NCBI RefSeq assembly: GCF_003234185.1
Contig: NZ_QKSM01000005.1
Span: 124,001 to 188,000 of the forward strand
Direction: 5' to 3'
Source of the DNA: Curtobacterium sp. MCSS17_008
GTDB taxonomy: Bacteria; Actinomycetota; Actinomycetes; Actinomycetales; Microbacteriaceae
Length of the DNA stretch: 64,000 bases
Shown: in pieces, positions 30,251 through 41,056 of the stretch
How positions within the stretch are numbered: position 1 is the first letter of the stretch
Layout of the letters: each line of letters begins with the position of its first letter
Position numbers and translations under genes: made by a program
The notes under the pieces: generated by a model
Database searches by the model: none
What the model was told of the DNA's origin: nothing
Seen by the model: the letters and a program-made list of their open reading frames with translations, nothing else

Positions 30251-30289
30251 GGGCGGGTGCCGGTCGTCATGAACGACCGGTGCCCGCCC
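30251..30289 (+). terminator. Large hairpin between rpsG and fusA (attenuator or processing site)
   Basis: GGGCGGGTGCCGGTCG pairs over 16 positions (two G-U wobbles) with CGACCGGTGCCCGCCC around the loop TCATGAA. No T run follows, so partial termination or RNA processing is more likely than full termination within this operon. Confidence 0.5.
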
Positions 30290-30327
30290 GGCCGCCAACC
30301 TCTCCTACAACTCTTCCGGAGGAACCT

Positions 30328-32442
30328 GTGGCACAGGACGTGCTCACCGACCTGAACAAGGTCCGCAACATCGGCATCATGGCGCACATCGATGCCGGCA
30401 AGACCACGACGACCGAGCGCATCCTGTTCTACACGGGCATCACGCACAAGATCGGTGAGGTCCACGACGGCGCTGCCACGATGGACTGGATGGCGCAGGA
30501 GCAGGAGCGCGGCATCACGATCACGTCGGCCGCGACGACCTGCTTCTGGGACAACAACCAGATCAACATCATCGACACCCCCGGTCACGTGGACTTCACG
30601 GTCGAGGTGGAGCGTTCGCTCCGCGTCCTCGACGGTGCCGTCGCCGTCTTCGACGGTAAGGAGGGCGTCGAGCCCCAGTCCGAGACCGTGTGGCGTCAGG
30701 CGGACAAGTACAACGTCCCGCGCATCTGCTTCGTCAACAAGATGGACAAGCTCGGTGCGGACTTCTACTTCACCGTCGACACGATCATCAACCGCCTCGG
30801 TGCGGAGCCGCTCGTGCTCCAGCTCCCGATCGGTGCCGAGAACGACTTCATCGGTGTCGTCGACCTGATCGAGATGCACGCCAAGGTCTGGCCCGGCGAC
30901 GCCAAGGGTGACGTGACCATGGGCGCCCAGTACGAGGTCCAGGAGATCCCGGCGGACCTCCAGGACCGTGCCGAGGAGTACCGCGCCAAGCTCGTCGAGC
31001 GTGTCGCGGAGTCCGACGACGCCCTGCTCGAGAAGTTCTTCGACGGCCAGGAGCTCACGAACGACGAGATCCGCGCGGGCATCCGCAAGCTCACCATCGC
31101 GTCCGAGGTCTACCCGGTCCTCTGCGGCTCGGCGTTCAAGAACCGCGGTGTCCAGCCGATGCTCGACGCCGTCATCTCGTACCTCCCGTCCCCGCTCGAC
31201 GTCCCGCCGATGATCGGCCACGACGTCAAGGACGAGGAGAAGGAGATCATCCGCAAGCCCGACGCCACCGAGCCGTTCTCGGCCCTGGCGTTCAAGGTCG
31301 CGGTGCACCCGTTCTTCGGTCGTCTGACCTACGTCCGCGTGTACTCCGGCTCGATCGAGTCCGGTGCCCAGGTCATCAACTCGACCAAGGGCAAGAAGGA
31401 GCGCATCGGCAAGATCTTCCAGATGCACTCCAACAAGGAGAACCCGGTCGACAACGTGACCGCGGGCCACATCTACGCGGTGATCGGCCTCAAGGACACC
31501 ACCACCGGCGACACGCTCTGCGACCCGAACGACCAGGTCGTCCTCGAGTCGATGACGTTCCCGGAGCCGGTGATCGAGGTCGCCATCGAGCCGAACACGA
31601 AGGCCGACCAGGAGAAGCTCTCCACGGCCATCCAGAAGCTCGCCGAAGAGGACCCGACGTTCCGCGTCGAGCTCAACGCCGAGACCGGCCAGACCACCAT
31701 CAAGGGCATGGGCGAGCTCCACCTCGACATCCTGGTCGACCGCATGAAGCGGGAGTTCAAGGTCGAGGCGTCGGTCGGCAAGCCGCAGGTGGCCTACCGC
31801 GAGACCCTGACCAAGCCGGTCGAGCGCTACGACTACACCCACAAGAAGCAGACCGGTGGTTCCGGTCAGTTCGCGAAGGTGCAGATCGCGCTCGAGCCGA
31901 TGGAGGTCACGGCCGAGAAGGTCTACGAGTTCGAGAACGCCGTCACCGGTGGTCGCGTCCCGCGCGAGTACATCCCGTCGGTCGACGCCGGTATCCAGGA
32001 CGCGATGCAGGTCGGCATCCTCGCCGGCTACCCGACCGTCGGTGTGAAGGCCATCCTCAAGGACGGCCAGTCGCACGACGTCGACTCGTCCGAGATGGCG
32101 TTCAAGATCGCCGGTTCGATGGCGTACAAGGAGGCTGCCCGCAAGGCCGGCCCCGTCATCCTCGAGCCGATCATGGCCGTCGAGGTCCGTACTCCCGAGG
32201 AGTACATGGGCGACGTCATCGGTGACCTGAACTCCCGTCGTGGCCAGATCGCCTCGATGGAGGACGCTTCGGGCGTCAAGGTGGTCCGCGCGAGCGTGCC
32301 GCTGTCCGAGATGTTCGGCTACGTCGGTGACCTTCGTTCGAAGACCTCCGGTCGTGCCGTCTACTCCATGACCTTCGAGACCTACGCACAGGTCCCGAAG
32401 AAGGTCGAAGAGGAGATCATCGAGAAGGGCAAGGGGAACTGA
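30328..32442 (+). CDS. fusA: Elongation factor G
   Basis: A 704-residue GTPase that drives ribosomal translocation and, with RRF, recycling. The GTP-binding motifs are AHIDAGKTT (19-27), the [11 protein letters not shown] switch I region, DTPGHVDF and NKMD. They are followed by domains II to V, including the loop of domain IV ([16 protein letters not shown]) and the C-terminal [18 protein letters not shown]. The GTG at 30328 has GGAGG 6 bases before it and gives [22 protein letters not shown]; earlier in-frame codons lie in the intergenic hairpin. It lies between rpsG and tuf. Confidence 0.97.
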   Translation: MAQDVLTDLNKVRNIGIMAHIDAGKTTTTERILFYTGITHKIGEVHDGAATMDWMAQEQERGITITSAATTCFWDNNQINIIDTPGHVDFTVEVERSLRVLDGAVAVFDGKEGVEPQSETVWRQADKYNVPRICFVNKMDKLGADFYFTVDTIINRLGAEPLVLQLPIGAENDFIGVVDLIEMHAKVWPGDAKGDVTMGAQYEVQEIPADLQDRAEEYRAKLVERVAESDDALLEKFFDGQELTNDEIRAGIRKLTIASEVYPVLCGSAFKNRGVQPMLDAVISYLPSPLDVPPMIGHDVKDEEKEIIRKPDATEPFSALAFKVAVHPFFGRLTYVRVYSGSIESGAQVINSTKGKKERIGKIFQMHSNKENPVDNVTAGHIYAVIGLKDTTTGDTLCDPNDQVVLESMTFPEPVIEVAIEPNTKADQEKLSTAIQKLAEEDPTFRVELNAETGQTTIKGMGELHLDILVDRMKREFKVEASVGKPQVAYRETLTKPVERYDYTHKKQTGGSGQFAKVQIALEPMEVTAEKVYEFENAVTGGRVPREYIPSVDAGIQDAMQVGILAGYPTVGVKAILKDGQSHDVDSSEMAFKIAGSMAYKEAARKAGPVILEPIMAVEVRTPEEYMGDVIGDLNSRRGQIASMEDASGVKVVRASVPLSEMFGYVGDLRSKTSGRAVYSMTFETYAQVPKKVEEEIIEKGKGN

Positions 32443-32464
32443 CGCTCTGAGCGTCTTCTCCACA

Positions 32465-32495
32465 GGCGAGGGTGCCCGGCGACGGGCCCCTCGCC
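32465..32495 (+). terminator. Hairpin between fusA and tuf
   Basis: GGCGAGGGTGCCCG pairs with CGGGCCCCTCGCC around GCGA, 22 bases after the fusA stop. Just downstream, TAAAGT (32502-32507) could be a -10 box for a separate tuf promoter, though no clear -35 fits. This is compatible with extra transcription of tuf. Confidence 0.45.
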
Positions 32496-32579
32496 ACCAA
32501 GTAAAGTAAGACACACACCCTGCACGCCAACGGTTGCAGAACCGGGGGCATGCTCTCCGAGTCCTGAGGAGGACCCACA

Positions 32580-33767
32580 GTGGCCAAGGCCAAGTTCGAG
32601 CGGACCAAGCCGCACGTCAACATCGGAACCATCGGTCACGTCGACCACGGCAAGACCACGCTCACGGCGGCGATCACCAAGGTTCTGCACGACCAGTACC
32701 CGGACCTCAACGAGGCCCGTGACTTCGCGCAGATCGACAGCGCTCCCGAGGAGCGCGACCGCGGTATCACGATCAACATCTCGCACGTCGAGTACCAGAC
32801 CGACAAGCGCCACTACGCGCACGTCGACGCCCCGGGTCACGCTGACTACGTCAAGAACATGATCACCGGTGCGGCCCAGATGGACGGCGCGATCCTCGTG
32901 GTCGCCGCCACCGACGGCCCGATGCCCCAGACGCGTGAGCACGTGCTGCTCGCCCGCCAGGTCGGCGTCCCCTACATCGTCGTCGCGCTGAACAAGTCCG
33001 ACATGGTGGACGACGAGGAGATCCTGGAGCTCGTCGAGCTCGAGGTCCGTGAGCTCCTCGGCTCGCAGGAGTTCGACGAGGACGCCCCCGTCGTGCAGGT
33101 CTCGGCGCTCAAGGCGCTCGAGGGCGACGAGAAGTGGGTCAAGTCCGTCCAGGACCTGATGTCCGCCGTCGACGAGAACGTCCCGGACCCGGTGCGCGCC
33201 ACCGACCAGCCGTTCCTCATGCCGATCGAGGACGTCTTCACGATCACCGGTCGTGGCACCGTCGTCACCGGTCGTGTCGAGCGTGGCACGCTCGACCTGA
33301 ACTCCGAGGTCGAGATCGTCGGCATCCGCCCGACGCAGAAGACCACGGTCACGGGCATCGAGATGTTCCGCAAGCTGCTGGACAAGGCCGAGGCCGGTGA
33401 CAACACCGGTCTGCTCATCCGCGGTCTCAAGCGCGAGGACGTCGAGCGCGGCCAGGTCGTCGTGAAGCCGGGTTCGGTCACGCCGCACACCGAGTTCAAG
33501 GCGAACGCCTACATCCTGACCAAGGACGAAGGCGGCCGTCACAACCCGTTCTACGCGAACTACCGTCCGCAGTTCTACTTCCGCACCACGGACGTCACCG
33601 GCGTCATCACCCTGCCCGAGGGCACCGAGATGGTCATGCCGGGCGACACCGTCGCCATGTCGGTCGAGCTCATCCAGCCGATCGCCATGGAGGCCGGCCT
33701 CCGCTTCGCCATCCGTGAGGGTGGTCGTACGGTCGGCGCCGGTACGGTCGAGGAGATCATCAAGTAG
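32580..33767 (+). CDS. tuf: Elongation factor Tu
   Basis: A 395-residue GTPase that delivers aminoacyl-tRNA to the ribosome. The motifs are GHVDHGKTT (19-27), [20 protein letters not shown] and NKSD, followed by the two beta-barrel domains ([22 protein letters not shown] appears here as PIEDVF...). The C-terminal segment is [19 protein letters not shown]. The GTG start has GAGGA upstream. Last gene of the str operon, ended by a hairpin 25 bases after the stop. Confidence 0.98.
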   Translation: MAKAKFERTKPHVNIGTIGHVDHGKTTLTAAITKVLHDQYPDLNEARDFAQIDSAPEERDRGITINISHVEYQTDKRHYAHVDAPGHADYVKNMITGAAQMDGAILVVAATDGPMPQTREHVLLARQVGVPYIVVALNKSDMVDDEEILELVELEVRELLGSQEFDEDAPVVQVSALKALEGDEKWVKSVQDLMSAVDENVPDPVRATDQPFLMPIEDVFTITGRGTVVTGRVERGTLDLNSEVEIVGIRPTQKTTVTGIEMFRKLLDKAEAGDNTGLLIRGLKREDVERGQVVVKPGSVTPHTEFKANAYILTKDEGGRHNPFYANYRPQFYFRTTDVTGVITLPEGTEMVMPGDTVAMSVELIQPIAMEAGLRFAIREGGRTVGAGTVEEIIK

Positions 33768-33792
33768 TCCCGGTCTTCCGGAAGACACTGCG

Positions 33793-33828
33793 GAAGCGGG
33801 GTCGGGCCTTCGGGTCCGGCCCCGCTTC
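33793..33828 (+). terminator. Terminator of the str operon
   Basis: GAAGCGGGGTCGGGCC pairs with GGTCCGGCCCCGCTTC (two wobbles) around TTCG, 25 bases past the tuf stop, followed by GTCGTTC. Confidence 0.75.
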
Positions 33829-33921
33829 GTCGTTCCCGGCGGGGTCCGCGGAGTCTCCGGCAGGCGCACCGGAGACGCCGTTCGGGACCGATCACAGGCG
33901 GGACAGGGCACGATCGTCAGG

Positions 33922-34899
33922 GTGACTCGTCTCCGTCGTTCCAGGACCAACGGTCGTGGCTACCACCGTGTCCGCAGCGGGAAGGGCTTCTCGTTCCGTG
34001 ACCCGGACGGGCAGACCGTGACGGACAAGGCCGTCCGCCAGCGGCTCGAGGAGCTGGTCATCCCTCCGGCGTGGGACGACGTGTGGATCTCGCCGTACGA
34101 CAACGGCCACATCCTGGCGACGGGCATCGACGGTGCCGGGCGTCGGCAGTACATGTACCACCCGGGCTGGCGCGAGCGGATGGACCGCATCAAGTACGAC
34201 CGGGCCCTCGCCCTCGCCGAGTCGTTGCCGTCCGCGCGGCGCATGGTGACGCAGGACCTCCGTCGGCCCGAGCCGGACCGCCGCCGAGCCCTCGCCGCGG
34301 CCTTCCGGATGCTCGACCAGGGATCGCTCCGGGTCGGCTCCGAGCGCTACGCCACCGAGCACGGCAGCAGGGGGCTCTCGACGCTGCTCTGCGCGCACGC
34401 GCACGTCTCCGGCGACGACATCGAGCTCGACTTCCCGGGCAAGAGCGGGCAGGAGTGGTCGTCCACGATCCACGACCACGACCTGGCGCGCGTGATCGCC
34501 GGGATGAAGCGGCGTGGACCGAACGCGCGGCTGCTCTCCTTCCGGGCGGAGCGGGGCGCCGAGTGGGAGCCGCTCGCCGCCGAGGACATCAACGAGTACG
34601 TCAAGGAGCGCGCGGGCGACGAGTTCACCGCGAAGGACTTCCGGACCCTGCACGGCACCGTGGCGGCGGCGGTGGACCTGGCGAAGACCGGGCCCCAGTC
34701 GTCGCAGGCGAAGCGGAAGAAGGCGGTGTCGCACGCCGTGAAGGCCGCGAGCGAGGAGCTCGGCAACACCCCGACGGTGTGCCGGCAGAGCTACATCGAC
34801 CCGCGACTGCTCGACGCCTACGACCACGGTGAGACGATCGATCCGGACCGACTGCACGCGGCGGAGTCCGAGGTACGCGCCCTGCTCTACCGGCAGTGA
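33922..34899 (+). CDS. Type IB DNA topoisomerase (bacterial/poxvirus-like)
   Basis: A 325-residue enzyme that relaxes supercoils by a 3'-phosphotyrosine intermediate. The N-terminal beta domain ([16 protein letters not shown]...[35 protein letters not shown]) binds DNA. The catalytic domain has [20 protein letters not shown] (first Arg), the FPGKSGQEW loop with the catalytic Lys, [12 protein letters not shown] (second Arg and His region), and [14 protein letters not shown] with the nucleophilic Tyr. All catalytic positions appear present. Start GTG 33922; no strong ribosome binding site. These enzymes are an optional addition to gyrase in actinobacteria. It stands between the tuf terminator and the DarT-like gene. 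Confidence 0.88.
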   Translation: MTRLRRSRTNGRGYHRVRSGKGFSFRDPDGQTVTDKAVRQRLEELVIPPAWDDVWISPYDNGHILATGIDGAGRRQYMYHPGWRERMDRIKYDRALALAESLPSARRMVTQDLRRPEPDRRRALAAAFRMLDQGSLRVGSERYATEHGSRGLSTLLCAHAHVSGDDIELDFPGKSGQEWSSTIHDHDLARVIAGMKRRGPNARLLSFRAERGAEWEPLAAEDINEYVKERAGDEFTAKDFRTLHGTVAAAVDLAKTGPQSSQAKRKKAVSHAVKAASEELGNTPTVCRQSYIDPRLLDAYDHGETIDPDRLHAAESEVRALLYRQ

Positions 34900-34921
34900 C
34901 CCGGGGGTGCGGGAGATGACG

Positions 34922-34927
34922 TACGGT
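34922..34927 (+). promoter_or_regulatory. Probable -10 box of a leaderless transcript (DarT-like gene)
   Basis: TACGGT ends 8 bases before the GTG at 34936. It gives the DarT-like gene its own promoter, separate from the topoisomerase gene, whose stop lies 23 bases upstream. Confidence 0.4.
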
Positions 34928-34935
34928 TGGACACC

Positions 34936-35796
34936 GTGCCCGACCACCCCCACCCGGGCACGGAAGGACCCCTCCCAGTCGTGACCGACGAGTGCATCCA
35001 CGGTTTCCCCACCGAGCTCTGCGACATCTGCTCCCCCCGTCAGGCAGAACTGCCTGCGGCCCCCTCCACGCCGACGCCCCGTCGGACCCGCATCACCACC
35101 GACCTGCGCTCCACCCCCGCCCCGACGAGGGGTTCCTCGTCCCTGCGGACCCCGGCAGCGCCCGAGCTGCCCGAACCCCGCGTCTTCGCCTCGCTGCGGG
35201 CCCACCACGCCACCCACGTCGACAACCTGGCATCGATCGTCGCCGAGGGCGCGATCCTCGCCGCCGACACGGCCACGCCGACCGTCGACGTCAGCTCGGC
35301 CGAGACCCGTGCGGCGCGCGCCGAGGCCCCTGCTCCCGACGGTGGTCCGGTCTCCGGGCACGTCGCCTTCACGCTGTCGCCGGACGCGACGCGTTGGGAC
35401 GAACTGCGCCGGGGCGCCGAGGGCCCGCGCTGGTCCGACGCGGCCCGCCGGACCCGCGCCACCGAGTACGTCGTGCTCGTCGTCCCCGTGTCGGCGTTCG
35501 GGGCGTCGGTCATCGTCGCCGACCAGGACGCCGAAGCCGACGACGTGCGCTTCGCCGTCGGCCCCGAGGCCGCGACGAACCTCATCCGGCGAACGGACTT
35601 CACCGACCCCGAGATGCACGGCCTCGAGCTGCTCGCCGGGCCCCGCGTGCCGTTCTCGTCCGTGGCCGTCATCGGTGTCGCGAACGACCGCGTTCGCCAG
35701 CAGGTCAAGGCGCTCCTCGCCGAGCACCGCGGGCACGCTCCGCGCGTGGCGGTGTTCCCGCCCTGGTTCGTCCCGCCCGTGGTCGACGCCGAGTAG
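34936..35796 (+). CDS. DarT-like ADP-ribosyltransferase-fold protein with N-terminal zinc-binding motif
   Basis: A 286-residue protein. A short zinc-knuckle-like motif, C20-x-H22-x6-C29-x2-C32, is followed by a disordered Pro/Thr-rich linker (35-80) and a domain of about 190 residues. That domain reads like DarT (DUF4433): [16 protein letters not shown] (90-105) matches the NAD-binding HxTHxxNLxxI signature. [16 protein letters not shown] corresponds to the segment before the substrate loop, and [20 protein letters not shown] (229-248) places a Glu at 231 where DarT has its catalytic Glu. DarT enzymes ADP-ribosylate thymidine in single-stranded DNA and are paired with the DarG macrodomain antitoxin; no macrodomain gene is adjacent. 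A start at GTG 34981, giving MTDECIHGF, is also possible. Activity is inferred. Confidence 0.65.
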   Translation: MPDHPHPGTEGPLPVVTDECIHGFPTELCDICSPRQAELPAAPSTPTPRRTRITTDLRSTPAPTRGSSSLRTPAAPELPEPRVFASLRAHHATHVDNLASIVAEGAILAADTATPTVDVSSAETRAARAEAPAPDGGPVSGHVAFTLSPDATRWDELRRGAEGPRWSDAARRTRATEYVVLVVPVSAFGASVIVADQDAEADDVRFAVGPEAATNLIRRTDFTDPEMHGLELLAGPRVPFSSVAVIGVANDRVRQQVKALLAEHRGHAPRVAVFPPWFVPPVVDAE

Positions 35797-35814
35797 CGGC
35801 ACGACGCACCGACG

Positions 35815-35847
35815 GCGCACCCTCCCGACCACGTCGGGAGGGTGCGC
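35815..35847 (+). terminator. Terminator after the DarT-like gene
   Basis: GCGCACCCTCCCGAC pairs perfectly (15 base pairs) with GTCGGGAGGGTGCGC around a 3-base loop, 18 bases past the stop. Confidence 0.75.
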
Positions 35848-35946
35848 TGCGTCGTGGGGCGATCCGGGCCTCCCGACCGGCGGATGCCCGTGGTTCCGGG
35901 GGAGCGGGCCGTCCCCGACACGCCCGCGATCCGCGACACGCCCGGG

Positions 35947-35975
35947 TTGCACGGATCCCGTGCCTATGCGAGACT
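35947..35975 (+). promoter_or_regulatory. Possible promoter of the S10 operon
   Basis: TTGCAC (35947-35952) with GAGACT 17 bases later. The -10 fits only at the second and sixth positions, so this is tentative. TATGCG at 35965 is an alternative -10 but is spaced too closely. Confidence 0.3.
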
Positions 35976-36114
35976 TGTCCGGTTCCGAATTCCGCGGGCG
36001 TTCGCGCGCGCAGGATCACTGCTCTGGCAGTGCACAACCCCTCCGTCCAGCGGAGCTGGGTTGGGCCGCAGGCAGCAGAACACGATCGAATCCCCACGAA
36101 GCGCGACGAGCAGC

Positions 36115-36134
36115 GCTGTGTCGAGAGACACGGC
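36115..36134 (+). other. GNRA-capped hairpin in the S10 leader
   Basis: GCTGTGTC and GACACGGC form an 8-base-pair stem with a GAGA tetraloop, a stable and protein-friendly RNA element, inside the untranslated leader of rpsJ. Confidence 0.4.
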
Positions 36135-36335
36135 TGTGCCCGGAGGGCGGGGAAGCGACATGCCCACGCTGGACGGCCCCGGTCGCCCTGCGCGGTTGAC
36201 AGGAGAACAGCGGTCATCCCCCAGCGGATGCGGCCGGTTGGTTCAGGAAAACAGCCAAGCCCTGCAGGAATGCACGGTGACGGCGGCGTCAGGCGGCCCG
36301 GAAGGGTGCGCGGCGCAGAGAGGACAGAGAGACAC

Positions 36336-36644
36336 ATGGCGGGACAGAAGATCCGCATCCGGCTCAAGTCGTACGACCACGAGGTCATCGACACGTCGGC
36401 CCGGAAGATCGTCGACACGGTGACCCGTGCCGGTGCGACCGTGGTCGGCCCGGTGCCGCTCCCCACCGAGAAGAACGTGGTCACCGTGATCCGTTCGCCC
36501 CACAAGTACAAGGACTCGCGCGAGCACTTCGAGAAGCGCACGCACAAGCGGGTCATCGACATCGTCGACCCGACGCCGAAGGCCGTCGACTCGCTCATGC
36601 GACTCGACCTCCCGGCCGACGTCAACATCGAGATCAAGCTGTAA
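36336..36644 (+). CDS. rpsJ: 30S ribosomal protein S10
   Basis: A 102-residue protein of the small-subunit head that also acts with NusB in antitermination. It starts [28 protein letters not shown] and includes the long loop [35 protein letters not shown]; full length. The ATG at 36336 has an AGAGAGGAC purine tract upstream. First gene of the S10 cluster; rplC follows after 12 bases. Confidence 0.97.
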   Translation: MAGQKIRIRLKSYDHEVIDTSARKIVDTVTRAGATVVGPVPLPTEKNVVTVIRSPHKYKDSREHFEKRTHKRVIDIVDPTPKAVDSLMRLDLPADVNIEIKL

Positions 36645-36656
36645 GGGGGCTGACCA

Positions 36657-37310
36657 ATGGCGAACTCAACCAAGACCGTCAAGGGCCTCCTCGGCAAGAA
36701 GCTCGGGATGACCCAGGTGTGGGACGAGAACAACAAGTTCATCCCCGTCACCGTGATCGAGGTCGGCCCGAACGTGGTCACCCAGATCCGCAACGTCGAG
36801 CGCGACGGCTACGAGGCGATCCAGATCGCCGCCGGTGCCATCGACCCGCGCAAGGTCAACAAGCCGGCCGCCGGCCACTTCGAGGCTGCCGGTGTGACCC
36901 CGCGTCGCACCCTCACCGAGATCCGCACCAACGACGCCGCTGAGTACACGCTCGGCCAGGAGCTCACCGTCGACACGTTCGAGGCGGGCCAGAAGGTCGA
37001 CGTCGTCGGCACGTCGAAGGGCAAGGGCTTCGCCGGTGTCATGAAGCGCCACGGCTTCGCCGGTGTGTCCGCTTCGCACGGTGCGCACCGCAACCACCGC
37101 AAGCCCGGCTCGATCGGTGCTTCGTCGACCCCGTCGCGTGTCTTCAAGGGCATGCGCATGGCCGGTCGTATGGGTGGCGAGCGCGTGACCGTCCTCAACC
37201 TCACGGTGCACGCCGTCGACGCCGAGAAGGGTCTGCTGCTCGTCAAGGGCGCCGTCCCCGGTGCTCGCGGTCGCTCCGTCTTCGTCCGCACCGCCGTGAA
37301 GGGTAAGTGA
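36657..37310 (+). CDS. rplC: 50S ribosomal protein L3
   Basis: A 217-residue protein and early assembly factor of the large subunit, whose long loop reaches the peptidyl-transferase centre. Seen: [31 protein letters not shown] at the N-terminus and the loop [33 protein letters not shown]...[12 protein letters not shown]. Start ATG with AGGGGG upstream. It is 12 bases after rpsJ and 2 bases before rplD. Confidence 0.97.
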   Translation: MANSTKTVKGLLGKKLGMTQVWDENNKFIPVTVIEVGPNVVTQIRNVERDGYEAIQIAAGAIDPRKVNKPAAGHFEAAGVTPRRTLTEIRTNDAAEYTLGQELTVDTFEAGQKVDVVGTSKGKGFAGVMKRHGFAGVSASHGAHRNHRKPGSIGASSTPSRVFKGMRMAGRMGGERVTVLNLTVHAVDAEKGLLLVKGAVPGARGRSVFVRTAVKGK

Positions 37311-37312
37311 TC

Positions 37313-37972
37313 ATGGCCACCACGACCGCCAACACGATCGACGTCCTCGACGCGACGGGAGCCGTCGCCGGCAGCATCGAGCTGCCCGCGGAGCTCTTCG
37401 ACGTCGAGACCAACGTCCCGCTGATCCACCAGGTCGTCACCGCGCAGCTCGCCGCCGCGCGTCAGGGCACCCACAAGACCAAGAACCGCGGCGAGGTCCG
37501 CGGTGCCGGTCGCAAGCCGTTCAAGCAGAAGGGCACCGGCCGCTCCCGTCAGGGTTCGGTCCGCGCTCCGGAGCACACCGGCGGTGGCGTCGTCCACGGA
37601 CCGACCCCGCGCGACTACTCGCAGCGCACCCCGAAGAAGATGATCGCCGCTGCGCTGCTCGGCTCGCTCTCGGACCGCGCCCGCGGTGGCCGCATCGCCG
37701 CCGTCGAGTCCTTCGTCCCGGCTGAACTGCCGTCGACCAAGACCGCTCGCACGCTCATCGAGAAGGTCGCGCCCGTCAAGAACGTGCTCGTCGTGCTCGA
37801 GTCGGACGACGAGCTCACGCTCAAGTCGGTCCGCAACCTGCCGAACGTCCACGCGCTCTCGTACGGCCAGCTCAACGCCTACGACGTGCTCAAGGCCGAC
37901 GCCCTCGTCTTCAGCAAGAGCGCACTCGACGCCTTCATCGCGTCGAAGACCGCGAAGGAGATCTCCGCATGA
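37313..37972 (+). CDS. rplD: 50S ribosomal protein L4
   Basis: A 219-residue protein lining the peptide exit tunnel. The tunnel loop [41 protein letters not shown] is intact, without macrolide-resistance-type insertions. In several bacteria L4 also represses its own operon through the S10 leader. ATG at 37313, 2 bases after rplC; it overlaps rplW by 4 bases (ATGA). Confidence 0.96.
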   Translation: MATTTANTIDVLDATGAVAGSIELPAELFDVETNVPLIHQVVTAQLAAARQGTHKTKNRGEVRGAGRKPFKQKGTGRSRQGSVRAPEHTGGGVVHGPTPRDYSQRTPKKMIAAALLGSLSDRARGGRIAAVESFVPAELPSTKTARTLIEKVAPVKNVLVVLESDDELTLKSVRNLPNVHALSYGQLNAYDVLKADALVFSKSALDAFIASKTAKEISA

Positions 37973-38268
37973 GCGGCTTCAACAAGGACCCGCGCGACAT
38001 CATCATCTCGCCGGTCGTCTCGGAGAAGAGCTACGGCCTGATCGACCAGGGCAAGTACACGTTCATCGTGGACCCCCGTTCGAACAAGACCGAGATCAAG
38101 CTCGCCATCGAGAAGATCTTCGACGTCAAGGTCGCGAGCATCAACACGCTGAACCGTCCGGGCAAGACCCGTCGCACGCGTTTCGGCATGGGCAAGCGCA
38201 AGGACACCAAGCGCGCCATCGTGACGCTCAAGTCCGGTTCGATCGACATCTTCACGGCTGTCGGCTGA
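37969..38268 (+). CDS. rplW: 50S ribosomal protein L23
   Basis: A 99-residue protein at the tunnel exit that docks trigger factor, SRP and the translocon. Typical motifs are [46 protein letters not shown] and [26 protein letters not shown]. Its ATG overlaps the rplD stop by 4 bases, indicating coupled translation. Confidence 0.96.
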   Translation: MSGFNKDPRDIIISPVVSEKSYGLIDQGKYTFIVDPRSNKTEIKLAIEKIFDVKVASINTLNRPGKTRRTRFGMGKRKDTKRAIVTLKSGSIDIFTAVG

Positions 38269-38286
38269 GGACCAGAGGGATAAATC

Positions 38287-39126
<840 letters not shown>

Positions 39127-39137
39127 GAGTTCCGAAG

Positions 39138-39419
39138 ATGCCACGCAGTCTGAAGAAGGGCCCCTTCGTCGACGAGCACCTGCTCCGCAAGGTCGTCACG
39201 CAGAACGAGGCCAACACCAAGAACGTGATCCGCACGTGGTCGCGTCGTTCGATGATCGTGCCGAACATGCTCGGCCACACGATCGCCGTGCACGACGGCC
39301 GCAAGCACATCCCGGTGTTCGTCACCGAGTCGATGGTCGGTCACAAGCTCGGCGAGTTCGCGCCGACCCGCACCTTCCGTGGTCACGTGAAGGACGACAA
39401 GAAGGGCCGTCGCCGCTAA
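39138..39419 (+). CDS. rpsS: 30S ribosomal protein S19
   Basis: A 93-residue protein of the small-subunit head that contacts S13 and tRNA. It starts [19 protein letters not shown] and has the hallmark [53 protein letters not shown]. The ATG follows an AGGAG site 11 bases after rplB. Confidence 0.97.
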   Translation: MPRSLKKGPFVDEHLLRKVVTQNEANTKNVIRTWSRRSMIVPNMLGHTIAVHDGRKHIPVFVTESMVGHKLGEFAPTRTFRGHVKDDKKGRRR

Positions 39420-39444
39420 GGCGGGGACGAAGAGGAGGAACGAA

Positions 39445-39837
39445 ATGGTGGAGTCGATCGCACGCGTGCGACACATCCGCGTCACGCCTCAGAAGGCCCG
39501 TCGCGTCATCGAGCTGATCCGCGGCAAGCAGGCCCACGAGGCCCTCGCCATCCTGAAGTTCGCCCCCCAGGCCGCTTCGGAGCCCGTGTACAAGCTGGTC
39601 GCCTCGGCGATCGCCAACGCACGTGTCAAGGCGGACTCGACGAACAGCTTCCTCGACGAGCGCGACCTCTACGTGAGCCGCGTCTTCGTCGACGAGGGCA
39701 CGACCCTGAAGCGGTTCCAGCCGCGCGCCCAGGGCCGGGCCTTCCGCATCAACAAGCGCACCAGCCACATCACGGTCGTCCTCGCGACGCCGGACGAGGT
39801 CGAGGCTGCCGCGACGAGCAAGAAGGCGAGCAAGTAA
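39445..39837 (+). CDS. rplV: 50S ribosomal protein L22
   Basis: A 130-residue protein whose hairpin lines the exit tunnel. It contains [54 protein letters not shown] and the tunnel loop [26 protein letters not shown], unmodified at the macrolide-relevant tip. The Ala/Ser/Lys tail is short. Strong AGGAGG site upstream. Its stop shares a base with the rpsC start (TAATG). Confidence 0.96.
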   Translation: MVESIARVRHIRVTPQKARRVIELIRGKQAHEALAILKFAPQAASEPVYKLVASAIANARVKADSTNSFLDERDLYVSRVFVDEGTTLKRFQPRAQGRAFRINKRTSHITVVLATPDEVEAAATSKKASK

Positions 39838-40634
39838 TGGGCCAGAAGGTCAACCCGTACGGCTTCCGTCTCGGGATCACGACGGACCACGTCTCGCACT
39901 GGTTCACCGACAGCACGAAGCAGGGTCAGCGTTACGCCGACTACGTGGCCGAGGACATCAAGGTGCGCGAGTACCTGAAGAAGACCCTCGACCGCGCCGG
40001 CGTCGCCCGCATCGAGCTCGAGCGCACCCGTGACCGCGTCCGCGTGGACATCCACACCGCGCGTCCGGGCATCGTCATCGGTCGCCGTGGCGCCGAGGCG
40101 GAGCGCGTCCGTGGCGAGCTCGAGAAGCTCACCAAGAAGCAGATCCAGCTCAACATCCTCGAGGTGAAGAACCCCGAGACCGAGGCCCAGCTCGTCGCGC
40201 AGGGCATCGCCGAGCAGCTCTCCGCCCGTGTCGCGTTCCGTCGCGCCATGCGCAAGGGCCTGCAGGGTGCACAGCGCGCCGGCGCCAAGGGTGTCCGGAT
40301 CCAGGTGTCGGGCCGTCTCGGCGGCGCCGAGATGTCGCGCTCGGAGTTCTACCGCGAGGGCCGCGTGCCCCTGCACACGCTCCGCGCGAACATCGACTAC
40401 GGCTTCTACGAGGCTCGCACCACCTTCGGCCGCATCGGCGTGAAGGTCTGGATCTACAAGGGCGACATCACGAACAAGGAGCTCGCTCGCGAGCAGGCGA
40501 ACCAGCGTTCGTCGCGCCCGGAGCGTCGTGGCGGCCCCCGTGGCGAGCGCGGCGACCGTCGTGGCGGCGACCGTGGCGGCCGTCAGCAGCAGGCCCCGCA
40601 GGACGCGCCGGCCGGCGCAGGAGTTGAGGCGTAA
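39837..40634 (+). CDS. rpsC: 30S ribosomal protein S3 with RGG-like tail
   Basis: A 265-residue protein of the mRNA entry channel. An N-terminal KH domain ([23 protein letters not shown]) is followed by the S3 C-terminal domain ([45 protein letters not shown]). The final 45 residues are a disordered Arg/Gly-rich tail with [17 protein letters not shown] repeats, longer than in E. coli S3 but typical of actinobacteria. It starts on the last base of the rplV stop codon. Confidence 0.96.
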   Translation: MGQKVNPYGFRLGITTDHVSHWFTDSTKQGQRYADYVAEDIKVREYLKKTLDRAGVARIELERTRDRVRVDIHTARPGIVIGRRGAEAERVRGELEKLTKKQIQLNILEVKNPETEAQLVAQGIAEQLSARVAFRRAMRKGLQGAQRAGAKGVRIQVSGRLGGAEMSRSEFYREGRVPLHTLRANIDYGFYEARTTFGRIGVKVWIYKGDITNKELAREQANQRSSRPERRGGPRGERGDRRGGDRGGRQQQAPQDAPAGAGVEA

Positions 40635-40636
40635 CC

Positions 40637-41056
40637 ATGCTTATTCCCCGTCGAGTCAAGCACCGCAAGCAGCACCACCCGAAGCGTTCGGGCCAGGCCA
40701 CCGGTGGCACCAAGGTGTCGTTCGGTGACTACGGCATCCAGGCGCTGACCCCCGCCTACGTGACCAACCGTCAGATCGAGTCCGCTCGTATCGCCATGAC
40801 GCGTCACATCAAGCGTGGCGGCAAGGTGTGGATCAACATCTACCCGGACCGTCCGCTCACCAAGAAGCCGGCTGAGACCCGCATGGGTTCCGGTAAGGGC
40901 TCGCCCGAGTGGTGGGTCGCCAACGTCAAGCCGGGTCGTGTGCTCTTCGAGCTCTCCGGCGTCAACGAGGACATCGCCCGCGAGGCGCTGACCCGTGCAA
41001 TCCACAAGCTGCCCCTCAAGGCACGCATCATCAAGCGCGAGGAGGGCGACGCGTAA
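40637..41056 (+). CDS. rplP: 50S ribosomal protein L16
   Basis: A 139-residue protein near the A-site tRNA elbow. It starts [37 protein letters not shown] and contains the conserved [28 protein letters not shown], including the arginine-bearing loop of L16. Two bases after rpsC. Its TAA overlaps the rpmC start. Confidence 0.97.
   Translation: MLIPRRVKHRKQHHPKRSGQATGGTKVSFGDYGIQALTPAYVTNRQIESARIAMTRHIKRGGKVWINIYPDRPLTKKPAETRMGSGKGSPEWWVANVKPGRVLFELSGVNEDIAREALTRAIHKLPLKARIIKREEGDA

Larger units (their letters stand above)
35848..36335 (+). other. Long intergenic region and probable leader of the S10 operon
   Basis: Nearly 490 bases before rpsJ have no protein-like frame. A weak promoter candidate lies at 35947-35975. 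The region downstream would be a leader of about 350 bases containing hairpins: AACCCCTCCG with CGGAGCTGGGTT (around 36028-36055) and an 8-base-pair stem closed by GAGA at 36115-36134. S10 leaders in other bacteria bind L4 for feedback control; no clear match to that structure is claimed here. Confidence 0.4.

Noticed and set aside
29743-32514. A 923-codon minus-strand frame across rpsG and fusA
   Set aside because: Antisense shadow of well-identified genes.
36197-36202. TTGACA in the S10 leader as a -35 box
   Set aside because: At 17-18 bases downstream the sequence is GC-rich (around CCCAGC) with nothing like a -10 box.
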